Source of the DNA: Nitrosomonas sp.
GTDB taxonomy: Bacteria; Pseudomonadota; Gammaproteobacteria; Burkholderiales; Nitrosomonadaceae
Reading direction: 5' to 3'
Assembly (NCBI GenBank): GCA_017984435.1
Contig: JAGNZK010000018.1
Coordinates: 1-50,145 of the forward strand
DNA: 50,145 bases
Each line of letters begins with the position of its first letter. Within the stretch, counting starts at the first letter, position 1. The translations under genes were made by a program, and so were the position numbers. The notes beneath the pieces are model-generated. The model was given only the letters and a program-made list of their open reading frames with translations. It made no database searches and was not told the DNA's origin. Positions 17,885 to 28,192 of this stretch are shown piece after piece.

Positions 17885-18349
17885 GTTCAACCAGTCAAGT
17901 TTTCCATCGGTAATTCATTGACATCCTGCCAATCCAATCGCAATTGATGCAACTGCGAATAAATATCAACCTCAGCGATAACAATTTCAACAGTACAAAC
18001 AACCGAACATCGACAAATTACAACATATCTATCCACCCTGCTGTGATTTTTATCACAACTCTCACGATAATTTGTAAGAAAATTTTCTCCGGAATTTAAA
18101 ATACAAGAGGCGATAACCGCAGCCAGATTTAGCGGTTACCTTATTTGATGAAGATAGAGTTGCCAGGGTAAAGATAGCAGCGATTAGCGGCGTCAACACA
18201 TCACTTTACACGCACTATGGATGAGATGGCGAGAAAGCCATTCACTGACCTTGCCCCGGTAATTCGTACATCTTAACGCGCTTATTATGCGGTTCTTTTC
18301 AACTGTGCCACAAGCCAGTTTTGCTCAAACTGAGGTCAATTGGCAATAG
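17885..18349. other. Gene-free region upstream of the RTX operon
   Basis: This 465-base stretch separates the TPR-GNAT gene from the IS element. It contains the CRP-type palindrome at 18042-18057. I could not fix a -35/-10 pair. No open frame of convincing length is present; a 19-codon plus-strand frame and a 27-codon minus-strand frame near 18190-18280 may be debris of an older insertion. Confidence 0.4.
18042..18057. promoter_or_regulatory. Perfect CRP/FNR-family palindrome
   Basis: The sequence TGTGATTTTTATCACA is an exact match to the CRP consensus TGTGA-N6-TCACA. It lies about 160 bases upstream of the TPR-GNAT/RTX operon start, a position compatible with activation from far upstream or with a long leader. 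Which CRP-like regulator would use it in this organism is unknown. Confidence 0.5.
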
Positions 18350-19209
18350 TGGAGTCCAACGGGTTAAGCGGCGAATAGCTTTTCATAATATTGCCGCATG
18401 AATGCAGCGGGTGACAGGTAGCCGAGGCAAACCTGTTTTCGTTGCCGGTTGTAGGAGATTTCGATGTACTCGGTGATCTCCTGTATTGCCTGTGCTCGGG
18501 TACGGTAGCGCCGATGGTGAATCAGTTCATTTTTGAGCGTTCCCCGGAAGCTCTCCATCGGAGCGTTATCCCAACAATCTCCTCTGCGGCTCATCGATGC
18601 TGTCATGCCAAACTGTCTCAGTAGTTTCTGGTAATCTTGTGCGCAGTATTGACTGCCTCGATCCGAGTGGAGAATCAGTCCCTTGACCGGACGCCTGGCA
18701 GAAACACCTCGGAATAAGGCCTGCATGACCAAGTTTTTCGTCATTCTCTCACTCATGGCATAACCGACCAGTTCACCGCTGAACAAATCCTTAAGTCCAG
18801 TCAAGTACAACCAGCCTTCGCCAGTCGAAATGTAAGTGATGTCGCTCACCCATACCCGGTTAGGTGCCGTCACAGTGAAGTTCCGCTCCGGACCAAAGGT
18901 CTCTCGGGTGCGCTGGTGTGCCGCTCGAATCTCGATTTCCAGCTCGGTCAACGGCTTCTGATTCTTGCCAACATCATCTAATTTGCCCAGGCGTGCTGCA
19001 TGTATCCAGTTCTTCAGCGTTCCTGGCGGCAATGACAATCGCCTTGCCGCTTCAGATATCGTCAAACCATCCGCTTCATGCAGACTCACTGCCTGCGCCA
19101 GAAATTCCTGCGTGTAAATCCCTCTTGGTATCCGTTTCATCTCAGTCCTACATTTCCAGTATCTTATAGAAACGTCGGATTCCTCTTTTTACAGCTTACC
19201 TCAACTCCA
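18350..19209 (-). mobile_element. IS3-family insertion sequence, internally deleted
   Basis: The boundaries are tentative. TGGAGT at 18350 and its inverted copy ACTCCA ending at 19209 bracket the transposase frame, but the arms match in only the first six bases plus scattered positions. No target duplication is evident. The element is about 860 bp, shorter than the usual 1.2-1.5 kb, because most of the OrfA-OrfB junction is missing. It separates the RTX island from ribF. Confidence 0.55.
18364..19140 (-). pseudogene. IS3-family transposase, OrfA and OrfB fused by deletion
   Basis: Residues 1-60 are an OrfA-type helix-turn-helix (GIYTQEFLAQAV and AARRLSLPPGTLKNW). The frame then jumps to a short OrfB piece (IRAAHQRTRETFGPER) and again to the catalytic core. 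The leucine-zipper part of OrfA, the frameshift region and the N-terminal half of OrfB are missing. The DDE triad is intact: Asp100 (WVSDITY), Asp160 (HSDRGSQY) and Glu196 (NAPMESF), with the canonical 35-residue D-E spacing. Two in-frame deletions (near residues 69-72 and 86-88) explain the single 258-residue frame. It is probably inactive because the DNA-binding and multimerisation parts are damaged. Confidence 0.8.
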
Positions 19210-19420
19210 TTCAATATATTATTTTTAAAGACTTATTATCGATGATAGTAATTATCTTCCTTGCTCATGGTAGTTCCAAAATTTTGGATTCACAATTAAC
19301 TTGAAGCAACTTACTGATTGTTCTAATAATCATTAAAAATCAATACATAAAATAACTCAATACAAACTAGACCTGATCGCCTTAAACAAGCTAAAATCGC
19401 TAATTTTCGGGTTCCTGCTC

Positions 19421-20392
19421 ATGCACACTTGGCGAAGGACATCGACGCGCGCTAAGACACCGATTGCGCTGACCATAGGCAACTTTGATGGCGTCCATTT
19501 AGGTCATCAAGCCATGCTCGCTCGCCTGAAAGATACCGCCGACCGGCTTGGACTTCCCGCTTGCGTGATGACTTTTGAACCACACCCACGCGAATTTTTC
19601 GCCCCGAATCAAGCACCAGCCCGATTGACCAGCCTACGGGAAAAACTGAAATTGTTAATCCGAGCAGAAGTTGATTGTATTCATGTCTGCCGTTTCAATG
19701 ATAATTTCGCCCGCATCAGTCCAGAAGAATTTGTCACACGCATTCTGGGCCAAGAATTGGCTGTCCGCTGGCTGCTGGTTGGCGATGATTTTCGTTTTGG
19801 CGCACGGCGTGCCGGTGATTTTGCCATGCTGCAAGCATCCTCTGCTGCCAATGGTTTTACCGTAGAAGCCATGCCCAGTGTCAACATCGACGGTCAGCGC
19901 GTTTCCAGCACTGCCGTTCGGCAAGCGCTCGCTCATGGCGATCTGAATACAGCCTGGAAACTCCTGGGCAGGCCATACAGCATTAGCGGACAGGTAACTG
20001 ATGGTGAAAAATTAGGCAGGCAGATCGGATTTCCGACAGCAAACATCCAGTTGAAATATAATCACCCACCACTTTCCGGTATTTTTGTGGTAGCGGTATA
20101 TGGCGCTATCCAATCATCGCAGGCCAAAGCATTATCCGGCGTTGCCAGCCTGGGTGTGCGACCAACAATTCACGAGAATGGTAAACCTATACTGGAAGTA
20201 CATTTGTTTGACTTTAACGATGAAATTTACGGACAGCACTTACAAGTTGATTTTTTACACAAACTGCGTGACGAAGAAAAATATGCGAATATCGACACGC
20301 TCATCCGGCAAATTGAAAAAGATGTCGCGCAGGCCAAAGATTTCTTTATGACAGCTCAAACCCATTCCAGTAGCCTATGTAACACCCTTTAA
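19421..20392 (+). CDS. ribF: Bifunctional riboflavin kinase/FAD synthetase, RibF
   Basis: RibF phosphorylates riboflavin to FMN and adenylates FMN to FAD. The protein is 323 residues. The N-terminal nucleotidyltransferase half has IGNFDGVHLGHQAML and a VGDDFRFGARRAGDF segment. The C-terminal kinase half has GRQIGFPTANI and GVASLGVRPT. It starts an operon with ileS (18 bases) and lspA, as in many proteobacteria. Its products would supply the flavoproteins of the 34-36 kb region, although that link is only metabolic. Confidence 0.96.
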   Translation: MHTWRRTSTRAKTPIALTIGNFDGVHLGHQAMLARLKDTADRLGLPACVMTFEPHPREFFAPNQAPARLTSLREKLKLLIRAEVDCIHVCRFNDNFARISPEEFVTRILGQELAVRWLLVGDDFRFGARRAGDFAMLQASSAANGFTVEAMPSVNIDGQRVSSTAVRQALAHGDLNTAWKLLGRPYSISGQVTDGEKLGRQIGFPTANIQLKYNHPPLSGIFVVAVYGAIQSSQAKALSGVASLGVRPTIHENGKPILEVHLFDFNDEIYGQHLQVDFLHKLRDEEKYANIDTLIRQIEKDVAQAKDFFMTAQTHSSSLCNTL

Positions 20393-20410
20393 CCCATTCA
20401 TTTTCATTTC

Positions 20411-23209
20411 ATGACTGATTATAAGAAAACCCTTAATTTACTTGATACGCCTTTCCCGATGCGCGGCAATCTCGCCAGCCGGGAACCCGCCATGTTGCAA
20501 GCCTGGCAAGACAAAAATCTGTATCAGAAAATTCGCTCCGTCAGCAAAGGACGCCCAAAATTCATCCTGCATGACGGCCCGCCTTATGCCAACGGCGACA
20601 TTCATATCGGTCATGCGGTCAATAAGATTCTTAAAGACATCATCATCAAAAGCAAAACGCTCGCAGGTTTCGATGCACCGTACATCCCAGGTTGGGACTG
20701 TCATGGGTTGCCCATCGAGCACCAGATCGAGAAAAAACACGGCAAGCATTTGCCTGCCGATAAAGTCCGCGAGCTTTGCCGTGCCTTCGCCAAAGAACAG
20801 GTAGAACGCCAAAAAGCTGATTTCATCCGACTGGGCGTATTGGGTGATTGGGATCATCCTTACCTCACGATGGATTTCAAAACAGAAGCCGGCATTATCC
20901 GTGCTTTGGGAAAGATTTATCAGAATGGCTATCTGTATCAGGGTCAGAAGCCCGTCAACTGGTGTATTGACTGCGGCTCCGCACTGGCTGAAGCGGAAGT
21001 GGAGTATGAAGACAAAGTTTCACCAGCAATTGATGTCGGTTTTGTCGTTCAATCTGCACACCCATTACTGAACGATGCCTTTGGCATCACTATTCCAGCG
21101 GATATGCAAACCTATGCGATTATCTGGACCACCACACCGTGGACATTGCCCGCCAATCAGGCAGTCAGTGTTCACCCTGATTTTGACTACGCATTGGTGC
21201 AAACCGAACGTGGCTTGCTAATCCTCGCTAGCGAGCTGAAGCAATCCTGCCTGGAACGTTACAATCTAACCGGTGAAACATTGACCACATGCAAAGGGCA
21301 AGCGCTGGAACACTTGTCCTTACAACACCCGTTTGAGGCACGCACGGTAACCATTATCTGCGGCAAACATGTCACACTGGAAGCCGGTACCGGGCTTGTG
21401 CATACCGCACCGGCGCATGGTCTGGACGACTATTTTGTCGGTCAGAATTATCATCTGCCGAGTGAAAGCCCGGTGGATGGCAATGGTAAATTTAATACCA
21501 ATACCCTTTTGGTCGGCGGGCTTTCGGTATGGAACGCCAACGATGTCATTACCGAAACGCTTAAAACCAGCGGACATCTGTTTTGTTTGGAAAAAATCGA
21601 TCACAGCTATCCGCACTGCTGGCGTCACAAAACACCGATTATTTTTCGCGCCACGCCACAATGGTTTATTGGCATGAACCTGCACAACACCATCGCTGCC
21701 ACTACGCCAAGAAAAACATTGCGCGAGCTGGCGATACAAGCTGTCGAATCCACAGCGTTTTACCCGACATGGGGCAAAGCTCGCCTGGAAGCGATGATCA
21801 ACAACCGCCCCGATTGGTGCGTCTCACGCCAGCGTAACTGGGGTGTTCCGATGACTTTTTTTGTACATAAAGAAACCCACGCACCGCATCCACGTTCACT
21901 GGAACTACTCGAACAAGTGGCGCAAAAAGTGGAACAACAAGGTATTGAAGCCTGGTTTGCGCTGGATGCCGCAGAATTGCTCGGGGAAGAAGCCAGAGAT
22001 TACAAAAAACTGACGGATACATTGGATGTCTGGTTTGATTCCGGCACTACGCACGATACGGTCGTGAAAGCGGATGCACAGCTCAAATTCCCGGTCGATC
22101 TATATCTGGAAGGCTCCGATCAGCATCGTGGCTGGTTCCAATCTTCTCTACTGACCGGCTGCGCCATTGATGGCCGCGCGCCTTATGATGCATTATTGAC
22201 CCATGGATTCGTGGTGGACGGCACTGGCCACAAGATGAGCAAATCCAAAGGAAATGTCATAGCACCGCAAAAAGTGATGGATACATCCGGTGCCGATATT
22301 TTGCGTCTGTGGGTCGCTTCAACCGATTATTCCGGCGAACTCTCCATTTCCGAAGAAATTCTGAAACGCGTGGTCGAAAGTTATCGACGCATCCGTAACA
22401 CGCTGCGTTTTTTACTTGCCAATCTGATGGACTTCAATCCGCAAACAGACTTGATTACTGTTACCGATTGCCTGGAAATTGACCGGTATATGCTGGCATT
22501 TACCGAAGCTTTTCAGGAGGATTTGATGCAAAGTTATCAGCGTTATGAATTCCATCAAGTCGTGCACAAACTGCATAATTTCTGTTCGGAAGACTTGGGC
22601 GGGTTCTATTTGGATATTCTCAAGGATCGCCTATACACGGCGGCAGCCAAAGGTTTACCACGCCGTTCGGCACAAACTGCGCTGCACCATATTGCGCATA
22701 GTCTGGTACGTTTATTTGCCCCCATCCTGAGCTTCACTGCGGACGAAGTCTGGGAACATTTGACAGGCGATACCGAGGGCAGCGTGTTACTCCATCAGTG
22801 GCATACTTTCCCGTCACAGCCCGATACCGAATTATTGCAACAGCGTTGGACGAAAATACGCACGGTACGCTCACAAGTGCTGAAAAAACTGGAAGATTCC
22901 CGCACACGTGGTGAGATTGGTTCATCACTGGCAGCAGTGGTCGGAATTCAGTCCAGCAGTGAAGATTTTGTGCTGCTCCATGCACTAGGCGACGACTTGC
23001 GCTTTGTGTTAATTGTCTCTGAAGTCAATCTGAATCAGATTGACGATCCACAACAAGAAAGCATTTCTGTCACGTCCAGTACGCACACAAAATGTGAACG
23101 CTGCTGGCACTATCGCCAGGACGTGGGGCATCACGCGGAACATCCCACTTTGTGTGCCCGTTGCATCACCAATCTTTACGGCGATGGCGAAGAACGGTGC
23201 TACGCATAA
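20411..23209 (+). CDS. ileS: Isoleucyl-tRNA synthetase
   Basis: A class I synthetase of 932 residues, the normal bacterial length. The HIGH motif reads HIGHAVNK near residue 66 and the KMSKS motif reads KMSKSKGNV near 612. The editing domain segment [13 protein letters not shown] is present. A C-terminal zinc finger has the paired cysteines CERCWHY and CARC. It sits between ribF and lspA in the conserved operon. Confidence 0.98.
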   Translation: MTDYKKTLNLLDTPFPMRGNLASREPAMLQAWQDKNLYQKIRSVSKGRPKFILHDGPPYANGDIHIGHAVNKILKDIIIKSKTLAGFDAPYIPGWDCHGLPIEHQIEKKHGKHLPADKVRELCRAFAKEQVERQKADFIRLGVLGDWDHPYLTMDFKTEAGIIRALGKIYQNGYLYQGQKPVNWCIDCGSALAEAEVEYEDKVSPAIDVGFVVQSAHPLLNDAFGITIPADMQTYAIIWTTTPWTLPANQAVSVHPDFDYALVQTERGLLILASELKQSCLERYNLTGETLTTCKGQALEHLSLQHPFEARTVTIICGKHVTLEAGTGLVHTAPAHGLDDYFVGQNYHLPSESPVDGNGKFNTNTLLVGGLSVWNANDVITETLKTSGHLFCLEKIDHSYPHCWRHKTPIIFRATPQWFIGMNLHNTIAATTPRKTLRELAIQAVESTAFYPTWGKARLEAMINNRPDWCVSRQRNWGVPMTFFVHKETHAPHPRSLELLEQVAQKVEQQGIEAWFALDAAELLGEEARDYKKLTDTLDVWFDSGTTHDTVVKADAQLKFPVDLYLEGSDQHRGWFQSSLLTGCAIDGRAPYDALLTHGFVVDGTGHKMSKSKGNVIAPQKVMDTSGADILRLWVASTDYSGELSISEEILKRVVESYRRIRNTLRFLLANLMDFNPQTDLITVTDCLEIDRYMLAFTEAFQEDLMQSYQRYEFHQVVHKLHNFCSEDLGGFYLDILKDRLYTAAAKGLPRRSAQTALHHIAHSLVRLFAPILSFTADEVWEHLTGDTEGSVLLHQWHTFPSQPDTELLQQRWTKIRTVRSQVLKKLEDSRTRGEIGSSLAAVVGIQSSSEDFVLLHALGDDLRFVLIVSEVNLNQIDDPQQESISVTSSTHTKCERCWHYRQDVGHHAEHPTLCARCITNLYGDGEERCYA

Positions 23210-23242
23210 AACCTAACGATTACTTACCGGAAACCTTCGTTT

Positions 23243-23725
23243 ATGAAACTTTACATCAGTCTAGGCATTGCTTTGATCGTTCTGACGCTGGATCTCGCCA
23301 GTAAATACTGGGTGGAGTCCGTCTTGGAATTTGGTCAGAAAATTCCTCTGACCAGCTATTTTAACTTGATACTAACCTACAACCCAGGAGCAGCCTTCAG
23401 CTTTCTGAGTGATCAACCCGGCTGGCAACGCTGGTTCCTGAGCGGCATCGCTGGCAGCGCCGCCCTATTGATCATTTTCCTGCTCAATAAATACAAACAT
23501 GAGAAACTATTCTGCATGTCGCTGAGCTTGATTCTGGGAGGCGCGTTAGGTAATTTATACGACCGCGTCACGTTGGGTCATGTGGTTGATTTTCTGGATT
23601 TTTACATCGACGCTTATCACTGGCCGGCATTCAATATCGCCGATTCCGCTATTTTTATCGGCGCAGCACTGATGATTTATGACAGCTTTCAGCGTAAGGA
23701 AAACGTTCAAAATCCCGGGAAATAA
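23243..23725 (+). CDS. lspA: Lipoprotein signal peptidase II
   Basis: This inner-membrane aspartyl protease cleaves prolipoprotein signal peptides. The 160-residue protein has four hydrophobic segments. It carries the conserved NPGAAFSFLSD block, the first catalytic Asp in GNLYDRVTLGHVVDF and the second in FNIADSAIFIG. It would process the lipoproteins at 1.1-3.3 kb and 23.8-24.0 kb. The ispH gene that often follows lspA is not here. Confidence 0.97.
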   Translation: MKLYISLGIALIVLTLDLASKYWVESVLEFGQKIPLTSYFNLILTYNPGAAFSFLSDQPGWQRWFLSGIAGSAALLIIFLLNKYKHEKLFCMSLSLILGGALGNLYDRVTLGHVVDFLDFYIDAYHWPAFNIADSAIFIGAALMIYDSFQRKENVQNPGK

Positions 23726-23767
23726 ACCTAATAATCCGCACGTAATCGAATTATTAAAAACTCGGCT

Positions 23768-23950
23768 TTATTTGGCCGATTTCTTCTTATCTTCTTCCTT
23801 CGTGATCGGGTTTTGCACGGTATAGCCTTCTTTTTTCATTTGATATCCCCCATAAGCCCCCGCACCGGTAGCAGCCAACATCCAACAGCCGGATAATAGC
23901 GGCAGTAGCATCAGGAAGACTGTCGCACTTAATATCTGTTTTCTTTTCAT
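23768..23950 (-). CDS. Small outer-membrane-type lipoprotein
   Basis: The frame is open to 24031, but the ATG at 23950 has a strong AGGAG ribosome-binding site and begins a lipoprotein signal (MKRKQILSATVFLML to the lipobox LLSGC). That gives 60 residues. The mature part is about 40 residues: a short glycine/alanine stretch (AATGAGAYGGYQM) and a lysine-rich charged tail ending KKSAK. The C-terminal stop converges on lspA, 42 bases away. Function is unknown; such lipoproteins are often entericidin- or YgdI-like envelope components. Confidence 0.75.
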   Translation of the reverse strand: MKRKQILSATVFLMLLPLLSGCWMLAATGAGAYGGYQMKKEGYTVQNPITKEEDKKKSAK

Positions 23951-24042
23951 TTTAGACTCCTGCAAAAATGATATCGCAATGATTTCAGGTAATTTACTGA
24001 ATGAAACTCTTGCTATGAGAAATCTTGTCAATCATCTATAGA

Positions 24043-24180
24043 TTACAGATTATTCAATGAACCTACAACTCCTTGGATCGTTACTGGAAAAGTATTCTCG
24101 AGTATCATCGGTATATTAATATGATTATGTGCTCCTTCGCCAAGCACTTGGATGTAATCTCGCAGTCTTTCATCAACCAT
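24043..24180 (-). CDS. Possible 45-residue small protein or gene remnant
   Basis: A minus-strand frame encodes 45 residues with protein-like composition (starts MVDERLRDYIQVLGEG, ends GVVGSLNNL). There is no ribosome-binding site and an in-frame TAG lies three codons upstream of the ATG. It may be the tail of a decayed gene rather than a live one. The rest of 23951-24358 (408 bases between the lipoprotein and the next gene) shows nothing else I can support. Confidence 0.22.
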   Translation of the reverse strand: MVDERLRDYIQVLGEGAHNHINIPMILENTFPVTIQGVVGSLNNL

Positions 24181-24358
24181 GAAAAATAACTATTTTCAAT
24201 CAGCTGATTTATATTCTAACTTCAGTGAATAACAACGATCAGGAATATGGCTCCAATCGCTTACCCATCGTCGATCACTGCTATTTTTGATAACTTTCTA
24301 ACCGTTTCATCCATTCAAACAAATATTCAGCGCATTCATCCAACGGAGGATAATTCAC

Positions 24359-25205
24359 ATGAAACAACGCATAAAACAACTTATTTTATCGGCTTGCACA
24401 TTCATTCTAGTCGGCAATATCCATTTCGCTTCGGCCGATATTGCCAGTGACACCGAAAGACTTCTCAATTGGGCTGAGATAACATATCCGAATCTCTTCC
24501 CTAGCTGTCAGGCCACGCAAAATATTGAACCTTGGATATACCGCTACTACCCGGAATCCCAAATCTATGCCGGTGTCAACAGGAACGACAATGATGTGTA
24601 TGTGCTTGGAGGTAATTTCGGGAATACGCCTACAAGGAACGCTTGCTAATCTGATTAGTCAAATTCCTCCTGGGAACAATATCGCTGCTTGCGACACTTC
24701 TAATGTACCCGCTGGGATTAATTATAGTCAAAGTGGTAACGTCATAACAGTTACTACAAATGGTCAATGCATTCTCGCGGACCTTAGCACCAACATTTGT
24801 CAAGTGCCGCCCCAAACAACGCCAAGTGGCATTTCCATACTCAGCAGTAATACAGCGACCTCATCAAGAATAGAGGGTTTGACAATCAATATTCCTGGGT
24901 TTCCAGACCCGCTTAATAGCCTCAGTACAGATACAAAGCACTGTACTATCAATGCAGCGACTGAAACAGCCAATTTAGTTGTAAACTCGAATCTTTGCTT
25001 TGATATCACACCAACCATTACTGCTGCATTCGGTGATTCTCCTATAGATGGAATTGTAGTGACGCCGCCAGTGAAATATTTTACAACAGGAACATATACG
25101 AGTCAGACTGTAACCGATCGCTTTGCGACTGACACCACGACCATTAGCGATGTATTTACTGGAGAAAATTGGATCAAACAAAATGGCAGTTTTGTGAAAC
25201 TTTGA
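24359..25205 (+). pseudogene. Frameshifted gene for a secreted protein
   Basis: Two overlapping frames look like one gene. The first starts at 24359 with a GGAGG ribosome-binding site and a signal peptide (to HFASADIAS). It continues with LLNWAEITYPNLFP and YAGVNRNDNDVYVLGG, a domain I associate with secreted proteins of Nitrosomonas, and stops at 24649. The +1 frame takes over with GTLANLISQIPPGNN and runs to 25205. Skipping one base at about 24635 joins 92 and 189 codons into a protein of about 281 residues with several cysteines. Either the gene has one indel or the sequence has an error. The C-terminal two-thirds match nothing I recognise. Confidence 0.65.
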
Positions 25206-25887
25206 TAAAGTTAGCAACTAGTAACTGTCCCATGCAACTTCCCTACTGTTCTTCTAGCAGTAAGGAAAAAACGCCCAACAACTATTTACACATGATTTCT
25301 TACATCCTCTCCAATCCACAACTAGGATTGTAAAGAAAGCGGTTTTTTTAGAGGCAGCTACGCTAGAATAAAAAAATCCCTATTGCAAGCAATAGGGATT
25401 AAAGGGCCTCGTCATAAAATCATTCATCACAATCAACAGACTCAATGCAAAACATCTTCCTCAGTAAAGCATCACTCCATTTTCACATTTAGCTCCGGTC
25501 TCCGAATAGATTGCGATAATCTGACTTCAATATAATGCCTACCGAGTATTTTTGAAGATGGAAACAGAAGGAAAATATACCCCCATATTCAAAATATGGC
25601 AGTGACTTTTCTCACACCGATGAAATTACCCGATGAACAGCAATGGATCGATCACCCGACAGTTAATTATCGCTGCAAGAAGACCCAGAGAGTCTTGTAA
25701 TCGATTCAAATTATAGTGTTATACTCCAAAGAAACTTATTATCTTATTGCTGTCGGAGAAAGGTCGACTCTATATTTAAGTTTCTGTTTAATTCCGATAC
25801 CAATGGATAATGCAAAGTACCTAATAATATGAATATAAACATTATTTCTATTCATACCATTAGAATCTACAGACTCTCAATATAATC
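25206..25887. other. 682-base gene-poor region upstream of ubiJ
   Basis: No open frame over about 35 codons looks real on either strand. The stretch contains the strong hairpin at 25375-25400 and is otherwise AT-rich. The ubiJ promoter must lie at its right end; I see TATAAT-like sequence (TATAAT at 25881-25886) too close to the ATG to serve ubiJ, and no other clear promoter. Confidence 0.4.
25370..25400 (-). terminator. Strong intrinsic terminator on the minus strand with no obvious gene
   Basis: A perfect 12-base inverted repeat (AATCCCTATTGC, two-base centre, GCAATAGGGATT) is followed on the minus strand by seven T. In the plus direction the tail is AAAGGG, so termination should act on leftward transcripts. 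No minus-strand gene lies between here and ubiJ, so it either ends an unannotated small RNA or backs up antisense transcription. Confidence 0.6.
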
Positions 25888-26487
25888 ATGCTAACATCCA
25901 TTGTAACAACACCGATTAATCATTTCTTACGCAGCGAAAGATGGGCATGCAAACGATTGCAATCATTTACCGGACAAACAGTTTGTATCCGGATACCCCC
26001 TCTGGTTAATTTTAAAATGCTTATTACCGCGGAAGGTGAAGTACAGCAAGCTGATCATAGTATTTGTGCAGATGCAACACTCTCCTTATCTCCACTTATT
26101 CTATCCAGAGTGCTCAACCGAAAATCAACTGCACTTGATCAAGTCGAGATAATCGGTAATAAACCGCTTGCGGATGAATTGATCAATATTGGCAAGCAAA
26201 TCAATCTCAGCATGATTTTTGAGCAGGATCTGAGTAAGGCAATTGGCGATATACCTGCACATCGTCTAACGAATACCGGCGAACATCTCATACAATGGCA
26301 TACAGAAAACCTGGATCGTATGTCTCAAGCTTGGGTTGAATATTGGACAGAGGAAAATGTTTTACTAACAAAAACCGCCGTTATTAACCGATTCACTCAA
26401 GAAGTAAAAAATCTACAGCTAGATACCGAGCAACTGGAACAACGGCTCAACAGATTGATCTTAAAAGAGGCCATAATAAGCAAGTAA
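25888..26487 (+). CDS. ubiJ: Ubiquinone biosynthesis accessory factor UbiJ (SCP2-like)
   Basis: A 199-residue protein with an N-terminal SCP2-type lipid-binding domain (about 10-120) and a C-terminal coiled coil (about 165-195). The placement directly before ubiB and the LNRKSTALDQVEIIGN pattern match UbiJ. UbiJ organises the soluble Ubi complex and binds ubiquinone intermediates. The ubiE gene that usually precedes it is not in this window. Start: the ATG at 25888. Confidence 0.87.
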   Translation: MLTSIVTTPINHFLRSERWACKRLQSFTGQTVCIRIPPLVNFKMLITAEGEVQQADHSICADATLSLSPLILSRVLNRKSTALDQVEIIGNKPLADELINIGKQINLSMIFEQDLSKAIGDIPAHRLTNTGEHLIQWHTENLDRMSQAWVEYWTEENVLLTKTAVINRFTQEVKNLQLDTEQLEQRLNRLILKEAIISK

Positions 26488-26617
26488 TTCGACACAACAC
26501 ACTCACTCTTCCCGATAGTAAAACAAATAAATACTTATCCGGATCATGAATAAAATAAACCGGTAATACTTTAATTGCCCTCTCAAGCTCAACGTTAGCC
26601 AACAACTTATACAACCT

Positions 26618-28132
26618 ATGCGCCTATTCCGCCTTTTAAAAATACAATCCGTTGCGTTTCGATTCGGATTAGACGAATTTGCTCTTAGCCATAGCCGACT
26701 GAGATTTTTACGGGTAATAATAAAAACGTTAACTTTCTGGCGAAAACTGGATAAACCTCGCGGAGAAAGATTGCGGCTGGCTTTAGAAACATTAGGACCC
26801 ATCTTTGTTAAATTTGGTCAAATGCTGTCTACCCGACGCGATCTTCTGCCTCAGGATATCGCCGATGAATTGGCAAAGCTTCAAGATCAAGTTCCTCCAT
26901 TTCCTTATGAATTTGTATTATCTACATTAGAAAAAGAATATGGTCAAAAAATCGATGAGGTATTCTTTAAGTTCCACGCTACCCCTATCGCCAGCGCATC
27001 GGTGGCACAAGTTCATCTTGCCGTACTGCATGATGGCACTGAAGTGGCTGTAAAAATATTACGCCCCAATCTAGCCCCTATTATCACGCACGACATTGCA
27101 CTGATGGATACCGGTGCATGGTTGGCCGAAGCGCTCTGGGCAGACGGGAAACGTCTAAAATTGCGTCAGGTAGTCTCAGAGTTCGCCCGACATCTGGATG
27201 ACGAACTGGATCTAATGCGTGAGGCAGCCAACTGCAGCCAGTTACGCCGCAATTTTCTGGATTCTCCCCTGTTACTGGTTCCTGAAGTCTATTGGGATTA
27301 CTGCCGCAACAGTGTGATGGTCATGGAGCGTGTTAAAGGTACACCTATCAGTCATGTCGATACGTTAAAAGCGCAAGGTATCGATATTCCTCAACTGGCG
27401 CGTGTCGGTGTAGAAATATTCTTTACACAGGTATTCAGAGACGGCTATTTCCATGCGGATATGCACCCGGGAAATATTTTTGTTGGAAAAGGTGGCCAGT
27501 ATATTGCCGTTGATTTTGGCATCATGGGAACCCTCAGTGATGAAGACAAAAATTACCTGGCACAAAATTTCCTGGCTTTTTTCCGCCGCGATTACGCCCG
27601 CGTCGCACAAGCACATGTCGAGGCCGGTTGGGCGCCTAAAGATACCCGGGTCGATGACTTTGAAGCCGCCGTACGTGCCGTCTGTGAACCTATCTTTGAT
27701 AAGCCGCTGAAAGAAATTTCGTTCGGACGTGTTCTCTTGCAGCTATTTCAGGCTTCCCGGCAATTTAATGTAGAAATTCAACCACAATTGGTATTATTGC
27801 AAAAGACACTGCTCAATATCGAGGGATTGGGACGCGATCTGGATCCTGATCTGGATTTGTGGAAAACAGCTAAACCCTTTTTAGAAAACTGGATGTCTGA
27901 ACAAATTGGGTTGCGCGGATTGGCTAGCCGGATACAAAAAGAAGCACCCAACTGGGTAATTATGCTGCCGGAATTCCCTCGCCTGATACACCAGGCGCTC
28001 GCTGAAAATCGCAATCACGTGTTGGAAAATAAGATGGCTGATTTAGTCATAGAAGAAAAACGTCAGAATCGACTGTTGGCGCTCATTGCAGTCTTATTGG
28101 CAGGATTGTTGCTCTGGCAAGTACTGCATTAA
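26618..28132 (+). CDS. ubiB: Ubiquinone biosynthesis regulatory ATPase/kinase-like protein UbiB
   Basis: A 504-residue member of the ABC1/ADCK/UbiB atypical kinase family. The family-specific KxGQ motif is KFGQMLSTR. The Ala-rich loop reads ASASVAQVH, and the VAIK-type lysine is in VAVKILRPN. The catalytic segment is HADMHPGN and the metal-binding site is VDFGIMG. Two C-terminal transmembrane stretches end the protein ([15 protein letters not shown]). It acts at the inner membrane to support ubiquinone synthesis, downstream of ubiJ. Confidence 0.96.
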   Translation: MRLFRLLKIQSVAFRFGLDEFALSHSRLRFLRVIIKTLTFWRKLDKPRGERLRLALETLGPIFVKFGQMLSTRRDLLPQDIADELAKLQDQVPPFPYEFVLSTLEKEYGQKIDEVFFKFHATPIASASVAQVHLAVLHDGTEVAVKILRPNLAPIITHDIALMDTGAWLAEALWADGKRLKLRQVVSEFARHLDDELDLMREAANCSQLRRNFLDSPLLLVPEVYWDYCRNSVMVMERVKGTPISHVDTLKAQGIDIPQLARVGVEIFFTQVFRDGYFHADMHPGNIFVGKGGQYIAVDFGIMGTLSDEDKNYLAQNFLAFFRRDYARVAQAHVEAGWAPKDTRVDDFEAAVRAVCEPIFDKPLKEISFGRVLLQLFQASRQFNVEIQPQLVLLQKTLLNIEGLGRDLDPDLDLWKTAKPFLENWMSEQIGLRGLASRIQKEAPNWVIMLPEFPRLIHQALAENRNHVLENKMADLVIEEKRQNRLLALIAVLLAGLLLWQVLH

Positions 28133-28192
28133 TTTTATTAAATAGTATCCAATCTATCTTTTATAGTAATCTCCTTTTTCTACAGTATTTCT

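Noticed and set aside
18190-18300. Short open frames (19 and 27 codons) between the RTX operon and the IS element
   Set aside because: Too short, no ribosome-binding site and no recognised motif; kept only as possible debris.
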